From NCBI GenBank assembly GCA_023333565.1, contig JAJKFH010002646.1:1488001-1552000 (forward strand): DNA of 64,000 bases, written 5' to 3'. The DNA comes from Puffinus mauretanicus. Its lineage: Eukaryota > Chordata > Aves > Procellariiformes > Procellariidae. This document shows, piece after piece, positions 55,501 through 58,330 of the stretch (within the stretch, counting starts at the first letter, position 1; each line of letters begins with the position of its first letter). The position numbers and the translations under genes are program-made. Under the pieces are notes generated by a model. That model saw nothing but the letters and a program-made list of their open reading frames with translations, was not told where the DNA came from and searched no databases.

Positions 55501-57963
55501 ACTTTCCTCACTCTCCTCCTGTTATCTTTTCTTTGCCTCCCTATCTCTTTTCAAGTCATCAACAACTTTTGGCTTCAATTCCTAGAAGTGAATCCCTTTC
55601 TATCGGCAAATCTTGAGGCACCTTGAGCAATATCATTGGTAGAGGAAAGTGGAAGTCCCTGAAGTTGCTGTTACAGAATCAGTCTGGTCTGGTGGTGGCA
55701 ATGAAAAAAAAGTTGAACTCCTCTTTCCTCTTCCAGAAGCTTTGCGAGTGAGGTGATCTAGCTGGGGACAGGATCTATCCCTTAAATGATAATATTGCAA
55801 AATACGTATATTTTAAAGTCAAACAACAAAAGGCATTACCTGGTTGGGATCCTGAAGTCTACATTGGGTCCCAATTTATAAGCCACTTGTAGAGAAGTGG
55901 AGCCCACTACTCTCTGGATAATTCCTTGGGAAGCAGCTTTTTCTATTTGGAACTGAGAAATCAGGTCAAAGCCTACAAGAAAAAATATTCATGTCCAGAA
56001 TGTAACTTTCATTTTAATTTAATTAGAGAATTGTGCAGTCACAGAGCTGAATATGACCTGATAAAGTTTCTGAGCAGCAGCTTTTTCCTGAAAAAGTCAG
56101 GAATCTACTTGCCTGGTAAGTCATCTTGGCCAATCCTGATTGTTGGGCAGAGATCAGTTCTTTGACTGGCACCCAGAATGACTGGTAGTCCTGCAAAAAG
56201 GGTGAGTTTATTAACCATGTGCCTGCACATTGCCTCAGATCACCTTAAAAAATTAAGTGAAGCAACTCTAAGAATATTAAATAGAGCTATAAATAATGAT
56301 AATAATTAGATGTATATAATAATCAATTTAAACTGTACTCAGTGAAGTCAGAGGTCTAAGAAAATAAGCATCTGTTTCTAGAGAGCTCCAAATTTAAAAT
56401 TATAACTTGACGGATTATTTGATTTTTTTTTTTAGACCTTTAAATGAGAGTGTTATAATAATTCTTCTCTTGCAGAGCTATGGAGAAATAGTTGTAGCAT
56501 AAGAAGGCCTGCTGTTTAAGGAGTTTTTGGTTTGGAACTTTTGGGGTTTAAGCAAACTTTGAAAAAAAACCCAGTTACCTAAATCAACAGTCTTCCTAGT
56601 CCCAAGGAAACTTAAACAAACCTCATGCCAACTAGAGAGGCTGTTGAGAAACTGTTGGCATCTTTTCCATCCTCTCTGGTATTCCAGGTGTTCCCACCTT
56701 CCTCTATGCCACATTTGATCAGAGAATGATCATTCATGAAATACAGGGTGGGGGCAAGAAGAACTTAACAGACCTTTTAATTGACCCAAACAAGAATGTA
56801 GAAGAGATTTGTTTGAGGAAACCAAATTTTAAAATCTAATTTTTCAGAATATTATCTGCCAATAAGCCCTGTAATGAGCATGAAAACCTACCAGATTCCC
56901 CTAATTTAAGGAAGGAGGAAGGAAAAGAATTTAAGAGTCATGTACAAGTCCAGTATCAGGTCAATCTGGAAAACGTTAGTAGAGTCTGGATGGGGAAAAA
57001 CGAAGCGTGCAAGTTGGAAGGAGATGCATTTCTAACCTACAGAGAGCCTCTTGTGTGCTGCAAGGGCTCAACCATAAATGTGGGTTTCCTTCTGACAACA
57101 TAGACTTAAAGGGAACATTCAGGTTGACATGTTACACCTTAGAAATGGCCTCATTCTATATTATTTGATGAGACATATGGCTGACATCCAGCCATTTACA
57201 TTTTATGCCCAGCAAATAAAGTGGAACCAGTTTGTTGCCACAGGTAGCAGCAGAATATCTAACTAGAAGCACTGAAAGATGTGGGGAGGTTTGTGTCCTG
57301 TATCTCCCACCTATCCAGATTTTAATCCTTACCTTAAAAATATATCTACTAATAGTGAGCTTAAAATAGCACACACAGCTCTTGCTTTTTCTCCTCTTGT
57401 ACATACATCCATACATACACATAGGCAGTTCTCCCTTTCTGTGATGGCTAGCTAGACAGGATTTTAATTTTGAATAAGCTCAGAATAATTCTTTTGATTA
57501 TTTTGTCAAAATTACAGAAAGATGAAAAGCAGATAAAGTCTGTCTCCTTACTTGATTGTTGCTGGATGGTGGCTGAGATGAAAGACCACAGAAAACTACA
57601 CACGTAAAAGAAAGCTGTAATTTTCCTGTAAACAGAAAGAAAACTCCAGTATGAATGTATAATTTCTGACAGATTCTGTTATTGACTTTCTCCTCAGAGC
57701 TGTGCATATTAAATGTATAAAAACCCGAGTTAAGGATTTACTGACAGATTTGACAAGACAATTTCTTTACATGAGAATTTTTTATCTTTGCCTTATAATA
57801 AAACATGTCAATAAAGCTATTTCTGTTACCATTTCCTTCATATAATGCTGTCATAAAACGAAACAACAAAGGCGGCAGCTGGCAAGGACAACTTTAACTG
57901 TTCTAATCTCTTATTTACAGATTTCTCTAAATCCCACTTTTTCTCTTACCAGTTGCTTTTCAT
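4460..57963 (-). CDS. COL9A1: Collagen alpha-1(IX) chain, exons 1-30 (3' exons outside window)
   Basis: This is the alpha-1 chain of type IX collagen, a fibril-associated (FACIT) collagen secreted to the surface of type II/XI fibrils in cartilage and, in the short form, the eye. The window gives the signal peptide, NC4 with its TSPN domain (exons 1-7), COL3 (exons 8-16), the NC3 hinge with two close cysteines (exons 16-17) and COL2 up to the exon ending GKGDR (exon 30). All 30 exons are in order and phase-consistent, totalling 1992 nt. All introns are GT-AG except intron 3 (GC-AG). Most triple-helical exons are 54 nt, with 24, 33, 36, 45, 57, 63, 72 and 75 nt variants, matching the vertebrate gene exon by exon as I know it. 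The last exons (rest of COL2, NC2, COL1, NC1) lie left of position 1. No inactivating change is seen, so I regard the gene as functional. Confidence 0.97.
4532..5276 (-). other. COL9A1 intron 29 (745 nt)
   Basis: Intronic sequence between the acceptor of exon 30 and the donor of exon 29. Small open frames here do not carry collagen or other recognisable motifs, and I see nothing else in it. Confidence 0.8.
5277..5330 (-). CDS. COL9A1: COL9A1 exon 29 (COL2)
   Basis: A 54-nt exon reading [18 protein letters not shown], with acceptor TATAAG and donor GTAAGC. The last codon is TGG, placing a tryptophan in the Y position of a triplet where the human chain has leucine. Tryptophan is very rare in collagen helices. 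Confidence 0.95.
5331..14698 (-). other. COL9A1 intron 28 (about 9.4 kb)
   Basis: This is the largest intron in the window. It is AT-rich throughout with scattered mononucleotide runs (for example 6726-6740 and 5828-5838). No Gly-X-Y exon with splice signals, no recognisable LINE or LTR and no RNA gene was found by eye. Small open frames such as 7842-8084 and 11102-11350 have no recognisable content. A short direct repeat of CCTTGTAATATACAGC occurs at about 14212-14250. Confidence 0.7.
14699..14752 (-). CDS. COL9A1: COL9A1 exon 28 (COL2)
   Basis: A 54-nt exon reading [18 protein letters not shown], with acceptor AACAG and donor GTAAGTG. It is collinear with the human GQQGPPGEVGP segment. Intron 27, only 98 nt, separates it from exon 27. 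Confidence 0.96.
14851..14904 (-). CDS. COL9A1: COL9A1 exon 27 (COL2)
   Basis: A 54-nt exon reading [18 protein letters not shown]. The MGNSGKP end is identical to the human chain. Acceptor CAACAG, donor GTAAGA. Confidence 0.96.
14905..15699 (-). other. COL9A1 intron 26 (795 nt)
   Basis: AT-rich intron. Nothing beyond splice signals was recognised. Confidence 0.8.
15700..15744 (-). CDS. COL9A1: COL9A1 exon 26 (COL2)
   Basis: A 45-nt exon of five triplets, [15 protein letters not shown]. The 45-nt length is characteristic of this position in the chain (the human equivalent also has 15 residues). Acceptor TTTCAG, donor GTAAAT. Confidence 0.95.
15745..16848 (-). other. COL9A1 intron 25 (1.1 kb)
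   Basis: Intronic sequence. Open frames at 15942-16247 and 16389-16652 on the plus strand have no recognisable protein content, and no repeat was recognised. Confidence 0.75.
16849..16902 (-). CDS. COL9A1: COL9A1 exon 25 (COL2)
   Basis: A 54-nt exon reading [18 protein letters not shown], differing from human at a single residue as I recall it. Acceptor TTTTCAG, donor GTAAGTA. Confidence 0.97.
17127..17180 (-). CDS. COL9A1: COL9A1 exon 24 (COL2)
   Basis: A 54-nt exon reading [18 protein letters not shown], acceptor TTCAAG, donor GTAAGG. It belongs to the compact cluster of exons 21-25 in the 16.8-18.3 kb region. Confidence 0.97.
17299..17352 (-). CDS. COL9A1: COL9A1 exon 23 (COL2)
   Basis: A 54-nt exon reading [18 protein letters not shown], acceptor TTCTTAG, donor GTATGT. 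Confidence 0.96.
17537..17590 (-). CDS. COL9A1: COL9A1 exon 22 (COL2)
   Basis: A 54-nt exon reading [18 protein letters not shown], nearly identical to human. Acceptor TTGTAG, donor GTGAGC. Confidence 0.97.
17591..18275 (-). other. COL9A1 intron 21 (685 nt) with a purine tract
   Basis: Plain intron except for an almost pure purine stretch at 17878-17936 on the plus strand. It starts with a G7 run and GGGAGGGGG and runs into long A tracts. In the COL9A1 transcript this is a pyrimidine tract about 290 nt upstream of the exon 22 acceptor. Confidence 0.75.
18276..18329 (-). CDS. COL9A1: COL9A1 exon 21 (COL2)
   Basis: A 54-nt exon reading [18 protein letters not shown], acceptor TTTGTAG, donor GTAAGTAG. 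The [14 protein letters not shown] part is identical to human. Confidence 0.97.
18330..19754 (-). other. COL9A1 intron 20 (1.4 kb)
   Basis: AT-rich intron with an A-rich low-complexity stretch at 18451-18500. No exon or known repeat was recognised. Confidence 0.75.
19755..19808 (-). CDS. COL9A1: COL9A1 exon 20 (COL2)
   Basis: A 54-nt exon reading [18 protein letters not shown], acceptor TTTCAG, donor GTGAGT. It is hydrophobic-rich for a collagen exon. The human equivalent keeps the RGITGI core. Confidence 0.95.
19809..22240 (-). other. COL9A1 intron 19 (2.4 kb)
   Basis: Intronic sequence of moderate composition. Two overlapping small plus-strand open frames at 21100-21409 have no recognisable protein content. 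No repeat family was identified. Confidence 0.7.
22241..22294 (-). CDS. COL9A1: COL9A1 exon 19 (COL2)
   Basis: A 54-nt exon reading [18 protein letters not shown], acceptor TCCCAG, donor GTAAAG. It is close to the human [18 protein letters not shown] segment. Confidence 0.97.
22295..23556 (-). other. COL9A1 intron 18 (1.3 kb)
   Basis: AT-rich intron. It opens, in the sense direction, with a long A run right after the donor (23541-23556 on the plus strand is T-rich). Nothing else was recognised. Confidence 0.75.
23557..23610 (-). CDS. COL9A1: COL9A1 exon 18 (start of COL2)
   Basis: A 54-nt exon reading [18 protein letters not shown]. Acceptor TTTTAG. The donor GTAAAA continues into a poly-A run and is a weaker site than those of the neighbouring exons. 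Confidence 0.96.
23611..24436 (-). other. COL9A1 intron 17 (826 nt), contains a CR1 tail
   Basis: The first 16 nt of the intron (sense direction) are followed immediately by an antisense CR1 3' end. The remainder is AT-rich with no other recognised element. Confidence 0.8.
24321..24420 (+). mobile_element. CR1 LINE, 5'-truncated 3' end
   Basis: The segment CTTAGGGACATGGTTTAGTG, then TTGGACTCGATGATCTTAGA, then a tail ATGATTCTATGATTCTAT is the diagnostic 3' terminus of the avian CR1 retrotransposon. It may extend some tens of bases further left with more divergence. It is on the plus strand, antisense to COL9A1. Severe 5' truncation is normal for CR1. Its end lies 16 nt from the exon 17 splice donor. 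Confidence 0.92.
24437..24493 (-). CDS. COL9A1: COL9A1 exon 17 (NC3 cysteines and start of COL2)
   Basis: A 57-nt exon reading [19 protein letters not shown]. The two cysteines, CPNAC, are the NC3 residues that form interchain disulfides in the alpha-1/alpha-2/alpha-3(IX) trimer. The Gly-X-Y repeat resumes right after them. Acceptor TTCCAG, donor GTAAGAG. Confidence 0.97.
24583..24615 (-). CDS. COL9A1: COL9A1 exon 16 (end of COL3, NC3 hinge)
   Basis: A 33-nt exon reading [11 protein letters not shown], acceptor ATTTAG, donor GTAAGAT. The triplet pattern breaks at LQDGDPL, marking NC3, the flexible hinge of type IX collagen. Intron 16 is only 89 nt. Confidence 0.95.
24616..26342 (-). other. 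COL9A1 intron 15 (1.7 kb) with a small tandem duplication
   Basis: Intronic sequence. At 24776-24835 two adjacent 30-nt copies of a TGTAGGATT-type unit differ at a few positions. Open frames at 25525-26027 have no recognisable content. Confidence 0.75.
24776..24835. repeat. Two-copy 30-nt tandem duplication
   Basis: Positions 24776-24805 and 24806-24835 align without gaps with about four mismatches. Each copy begins TGTAGGATT, has TAGGATTGCA inside and ends in GTAC. It is probably a local slippage duplication. Confidence 0.75.
26343..26396 (-). CDS. COL9A1: COL9A1 exon 15 (COL3)
   Basis: A 54-nt exon reading [18 protein letters not shown], one residue from human. Acceptor TTTTAG, donor GTAAGTG. 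Confidence 0.97.
26397..28080 (-). other. COL9A1 intron 14 (1.7 kb), holds an old CR1-type relic
   Basis: AT-rich intron. The only recognised element is the LINE relic at 27090-27410. The rest shows no known repeat or exon. Confidence 0.7.
27090..27410 (+). mobile_element. Ancient CR1-type LINE relic
   Basis: Several blocks recall the 3' region of old amniote CR1-like LINEs in the correct order: GTTGTGGAGGCCC, then GATTCAAAAAGGGACTG, then TTGCCCTTGCTACAGACAAG, then GAGCTAGATGGATCACCTTC, then GGCAGTTTTTAATATTC. It is much more diverged than the CR1 tail at 24321-24420. It is antisense to COL9A1 and noncoding. Confidence 0.65.
28081..28134 (-). CDS. COL9A1: COL9A1 exon 14 (COL3)
   Basis: A 54-nt exon reading [18 protein letters not shown], acceptor TTATAG, donor GTAAGTA. 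Confidence 0.96.
28135..28447 (-). other. COL9A1 intron 13 (313 nt)
   Basis: Short intron. The open frames that cross it on both strands carry no recognisable protein, and nothing else was seen. Confidence 0.8.
28448..28471 (-). CDS. COL9A1: COL9A1 exon 13 (COL3), 24-nt microexon
   Basis: A 24-nt exon reading GKGLLGPP, acceptor TTCACAG, donor GTAAGTA. Joined to exon 12 (ending GLP) it produces GLP-GK-GLL, a triplet lacking one residue. The human chain has the same interruption (GFP-GR-GIP), so this imperfection in the COL3 helix is conserved and not an error. Confidence 0.93.
28472..33182 (-). other. COL9A1 intron 12 (4.7 kb) with a less AT-rich patch
   Basis: Mostly AT-rich intron. The segment 29470-30130 is clearly richer in G and C than its flanks and contains short CpG-bearing stretches near 30030 and 30110. 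It could be an old insertion such as a solo LTR, or a regulatory patch, but I could not find terminal repeats. The 124-codon open frame at 29468-29842 has no recognisable domain. Confidence 0.65.
33183..33218 (-). CDS. COL9A1: COL9A1 exon 12 (COL3)
   Basis: A 36-nt exon reading [12 protein letters not shown], acceptor CCGAAG, donor GTAAGTA. Confidence 0.95.
33219..33848 (-). other. COL9A1 intron 11 (630 nt)
   Basis: Intronic sequence, nothing recognised beyond the splice sites. Confidence 0.8.
33849..33902 (-). CDS. COL9A1: COL9A1 exon 11 (COL3)
   Basis: A 54-nt exon reading [18 protein letters not shown], acceptor ACAAAG, donor GTAAGA. It contains an RGD tripeptide (S-RGD-T) that the human segment does not have as I recall it. 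Whether it is accessible in the triple helix is unknown. Confidence 0.95.
33903..36273 (-). other. COL9A1 intron 10 (2.4 kb) with a CpG island
   Basis: The part nearest exon 11 is AT-rich and featureless. A T17 run lies near 35616-35633. From about 35750 to 36140 the composition changes abruptly to a CpG-rich island just downstream of exon 10. Confidence 0.8.
35750..36140. promoter_or_regulatory. Orphan CpG island in intron 10
   Basis: About 390 bp with very high G+C and many CpG dinucleotides (for example CCGGCCGCCCGCGCGGGGG near 35847), embedded between AT-rich flanks. Both strands have long open frames here (205 and 155 codons) made of Pro/Arg/Gly/Ala. That is expected from composition, and they show no domain. 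An intragenic island 3 kb from the short-form promoter may be an extra promoter or an enhancer, but no TATA or initiator was identified. Confidence 0.6.
36274..36336 (-). CDS. COL9A1: COL9A1 exon 10 (COL3)
   Basis: A 63-nt exon of seven triplets beginning [15 protein letters not shown] and ending EPGAD. Acceptor CTGAAG, donor GTGAGTA. The 63-nt length agrees with the human exon. Confidence 0.96.
36446..36481 (-). CDS. COL9A1: COL9A1 exon 9 (COL3)
   Basis: A 36-nt exon reading [12 protein letters not shown], acceptor TTGTTAG, donor GTAAGTG. Confidence 0.96.
36482..37046 (-). other. COL9A1 intron 8 (565 nt)
   Basis: Intronic sequence without recognised elements. Confidence 0.8.
37047..37121 (-). 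CDS. COL9A1: COL9A1 exon 8, first triple-helical exon, shared by long and short forms
   Basis: A 75-nt exon begins with Arg (AGA), then eight triplets of mostly GPP, ending GVPGIDGID. Acceptor TTGTCAG, donor GTAAGTG. Its phase-0 start accepts either exon 7 (long form) or exon 1* (short form). In the human short form the join reads AQ-RG, the same as here. The antisense reading at 36913-37125 (GGPGGPGG) is only a shadow of this exon. Confidence 0.97.
37122..38255 (-). other. COL9A1 intron 7 (1.1 kb), GC-rich
   Basis: Intron between exons 7 and 8, clearly richer in G+C than most of the gene (especially 37250-37450 and 37660-38050). Open frames on both strands at 37594-38050 show no recognisable protein. 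It lies just downstream of the short-form first exon and may carry regulatory sequence, but no site was identified with confidence. Confidence 0.65.
38256..38276 (-). CDS. COL9A1: COL9A1 exon 7, 21-nt microexon (long form only)
   Basis: A 21-nt exon, ISQTVIE, has acceptor CCCTCGCAG, donor GTAAGTG and phase 0 on both sides. It joins the NC4 end ELPAR (exon 6) to RG of exon 8. The human chain has the comparable ITPSQTTDE at this point. The exon is too short to appear as an open frame and was found from the splice signals and collinearity. Only 42 nt separate its acceptor from the donor of exon 1*. Confidence 0.88.
38277..38318 (-). promoter_or_regulatory. 42-nt spacer holding exon 1* donor, branch point and exon 7 acceptor
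   Basis: In the sense direction the spacer starts with GTAAGTTTG (donor of exon 1*). A CTGAC branch-point match follows about 10 nt later, with a second candidate TTTGACT, then a TTTTTCTCCC pyrimidine tract and CGCAG. The donor and branch point nearly overlap, and 42 nt is below the usual minimum intron length. Exon 1* should therefore splice past exon 7 to exon 8. Confidence 0.7.
38319..38390 (-). CDS. COL9A1: COL9A1 exon 1*, alternative first exon of the short form
   Basis: A 72-nt coding exon starts at ATG (38388-38390) and encodes a 24-residue signal peptide, [16 protein letters not shown] then VICLCLAQ, followed by donor GTAAGT. It is phase 0, so it joins AGA of exon 8 to give AQ-RG, as in the human short alpha-1(IX) form (also 24 residues ending CLCAAQ). 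This form lacks NC4 and is known from chick cornea and the eye. The exon lies between exons 6 and 7, where the internal promoter is known to be. No acceptor precedes the ATG, consistent with a first exon. Confidence 0.93.
38391..38560 (-). promoter_or_regulatory. Probable promoter and 5' UTR of the short COL9A1 form
   Basis: GC-rich sequence immediately upstream of the exon 1* ATG. It contains a GC box (GGGGCGGGCG on the plus strand near 38419) and no evident TATA box. The transcription start must lie here or slightly further up, but I cannot place it from sequence. Confidence 0.55.
38561..38925 (-). other. COL9A1 intron 6, between short-form promoter and minisatellite
   Basis: Moderately GC-rich intron. 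Open frames on both strands are compositional and overlap the promoter or minisatellite. No coding exon was found. Confidence 0.65.
38926..39282. repeat. G-rich minisatellite (GGGCA/GAGGCGGGTA units) in intron 6
   Basis: About 357 bp of tandem units built from GGGCA pentamers, with a recurrent GAGGCGGGTA or GAGGCGGGCA spacer, on the plus strand. G3-N2-G3 runs such as those at 38926-38943 match the G-quadruplex pattern many times over. The COL9A1 RNA carries the complementary C-rich (CTGCC) form. The array ends two bases before the GCGCTCAC that is the exon 6 donor on the minus strand. It lies 0.5-0.9 kb upstream of the exon 1* start codon. Proline/leucine/alanine-rich open frames across it (38549-39374) are artefacts of the repeat. 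Confidence 0.93.
39290..39367 (-). CDS. COL9A1: COL9A1 exon 6 (C-terminal end of the NC4 TSPN domain)
   Basis: A 78-nt exon encodes 26 residues, starting [18 protein letters not shown] and ending CGELPAR. It holds two of the NC4 disulfide cysteines and is collinear with human [15 protein letters not shown]. Acceptor TTGCCAG, donor GTGAGC. The G-rich minisatellite begins just past the donor. Confidence 0.96.
39368..47926 (-). other. COL9A1 intron 5 (8.6 kb)
   Basis: Long AT-rich intron. A short (GT)n run lies at about 41963-41977 and an (AT)n run at 46323-46333. No exon, LINE, LTR or RNA gene was recognised. Open frames here are short and have no recognisable content. Confidence 0.7.
47927..48323 (-). 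CDS. COL9A1: COL9A1 exon 5 (core of the NC4 TSPN domain)
   Basis: A 397-nt exon is the largest of the gene in this window. It encodes about 132 residues of the thrombospondin-N-terminal-like (laminin-G-type beta-sandwich) domain. Landmarks include [51 protein letters not shown] and [12 protein letters not shown]. It ends NPEISVP, with donor GTAAGTTCC. The acceptor is CTACACAG, and the first base completes a codon begun in exon 4. NC4 is the globular head that projects from cartilage fibrils and binds glycosaminoglycans and other matrix proteins. Confidence 0.97.
48324..55839 (-). other. COL9A1 intron 4 (7.5 kb)
   Basis: AT-rich intron with one sharp CpG-rich island near 53700-54050. A-rich low-complexity DNA lies at about 49363-49390 and G-runs at about 51677-51690. 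No other exon or recognised repeat was found. Confidence 0.7.
53700..54050. promoter_or_regulatory. Orphan CpG island with a long pyrimidine tract in intron 4
   Basis: From about 53730 to 53915 the sequence is dense in CpG (for example GGCGGCGCCCGCCACCGCCG near 53761). An uninterrupted C/T tract of about 75 nt follows (53917-53993), then GCAGCCGCGGGATGCAGC. Open frames on both strands (up to 148 codons) are compositional. The island is isolated in AT-rich intron, 1.8 kb inside exon 4. It may be a promoter of an unannotated transcript or a regulatory element, but nothing in the sequence fixes its direction. Confidence 0.6.
55840..55972 (-). CDS. COL9A1: COL9A1 exon 4 (N-terminal part of the TSPN domain)
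   Basis: A 133-nt exon encodes [15 protein letters not shown], then [20 protein letters not shown] and FRIPT, with split codons at both ends (2 nt in, 2 nt out). It matches human [20 protein letters not shown] onward. Acceptor TTCTTGTAG, donor GTAATG. Confidence 0.96.
56105..56112 (-). promoter_or_regulatory. Non-canonical GC splice donor of intron 3
   Basis: The exon 3 donor reads CCAG|GCAAGTAG on the sense strand. A GC at the intron start with otherwise strong consensus (AG|GCAAGT) is typical of the minor GC-AG class. Phase continuity (G + GC gives Gly before FDL) supports this cut. The nearest GT would add 4 nt and break the frame. Confidence 0.85.
56113..56190 (-). CDS. COL9A1: COL9A1 exon 3 (start of mature NC4)
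   Basis: A 78-nt exon reads [13 protein letters not shown] and then [14 protein letters not shown] across its split codons. The [14 protein letters not shown] part matches human [15 protein letters not shown] and contains the first NC4 cysteine. Acceptor TTTTGCAG, donor GC (intron 3 is 140 nt). Confidence 0.94.
56191..57551 (-). other. COL9A1 intron 2 (1.4 kb)
   Basis: AT-rich intron, no repeat or exon recognised. Confidence 0.75.
57552..57625 (-). CDS. COL9A1: COL9A1 exon 2 (signal peptide)
   Basis: A 74-nt exon. In the frame set by exon 1 it reads [18 protein letters not shown] followed by TIQQQS, a hydrophobic signal peptide collinear with human KIPVFFFVCSFLEPWASA. Acceptor TTTACAG, donor GTAAGG. 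Another frame is also open here, but it does not fit exon 1 or exon 3. Confidence 0.93.
57626..57949 (-). other. COL9A1 intron 1 (324 nt)
   Basis: Short first intron. It contains an AACAAAG (57865-57871), a perfect match to the SOX HMG-box consensus. SOX9 control of COL9A1 is established, but this particular site is only a sequence match. Confidence 0.6.
57865..57871 (+). promoter_or_regulatory. Candidate SOX-type site in intron 1
   Basis: AACAAAG fits (A/T)(A/T)CAA(A/T)G and lies about 80 nt downstream of exon 1, within CAACAAAGGCGGCAGC. A 7-nt match is expected often by chance, so support is weak. Confidence 0.25.
57950..57963 (-). CDS. COL9A1: COL9A1 exon 1 (start codon of the long form)
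   Basis: 14 coding nt from the ATG at 57961-57963: MKSN plus TG of a Trp codon completed by exon 2 (MKSNW-KIT). Human begins MKTCW-KIP with the same split. Donor GTAAGAG. The 5' UTR lies to the right, and its length is unknown. Confidence 0.93.
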
Positions 57964-58330
57964 CTTCACTGCTGGCTTTCTTCACTTCTCTCATGTGAAT
58001 ACGTGGTGTCTATAGTCACACTCTCTGCTTCCCTCTCATTAGTCCTGTAGGAGAGAGCGGCGATGGGTGCAGACGGCTCCTCCTGCCCCACGCAGGACCC
58101 AGCGGGGAGGGAGGTGCAGGCTGCTGGGTCTGTTTTAATCTTGCGAAGGGAAGGAGGTGGAGGCTGGACAGACATGGGTGTCCTGGCGGGCTCTGAGGGC
58201 GGATCTCTGGAGCCAGTTGAATATAAAGAAGCCAAGAAAGCAAAAGAAAAGGTTGCTGCTCGTGCCAGCATCAGGGCAGGGAGATCAAGAAAATGTGAGT
58301 TCAGCAGTGCCAGTCACTGAATGGCGAGGT
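57964..58330 (-). promoter_or_regulatory. Probable long-form COL9A1 5' UTR and promoter region
   Basis: Sequence just upstream of the exon 1 ATG, of mixed composition with a moderately GC-rich part at 58040-58210. An AT-rich TTTATATTC on the sense strand near 58220 is the only weak TATA-like string seen. A 101-codon sense-strand open frame (57966-58271) ends with TGA two bases before the COL9A1 ATG. It would be an upstream ORF only if transcription starts above 58271. Confidence 0.45.

Noticed and set aside
57498..57707. Exon 2 read as [16 protein letters not shown] in another frame
   Set aside because: It looks like a signal peptide but does not join exon 1 or exon 3. The frame set by MKSNW gives [13 protein letters not shown], which matches the human signal peptide.
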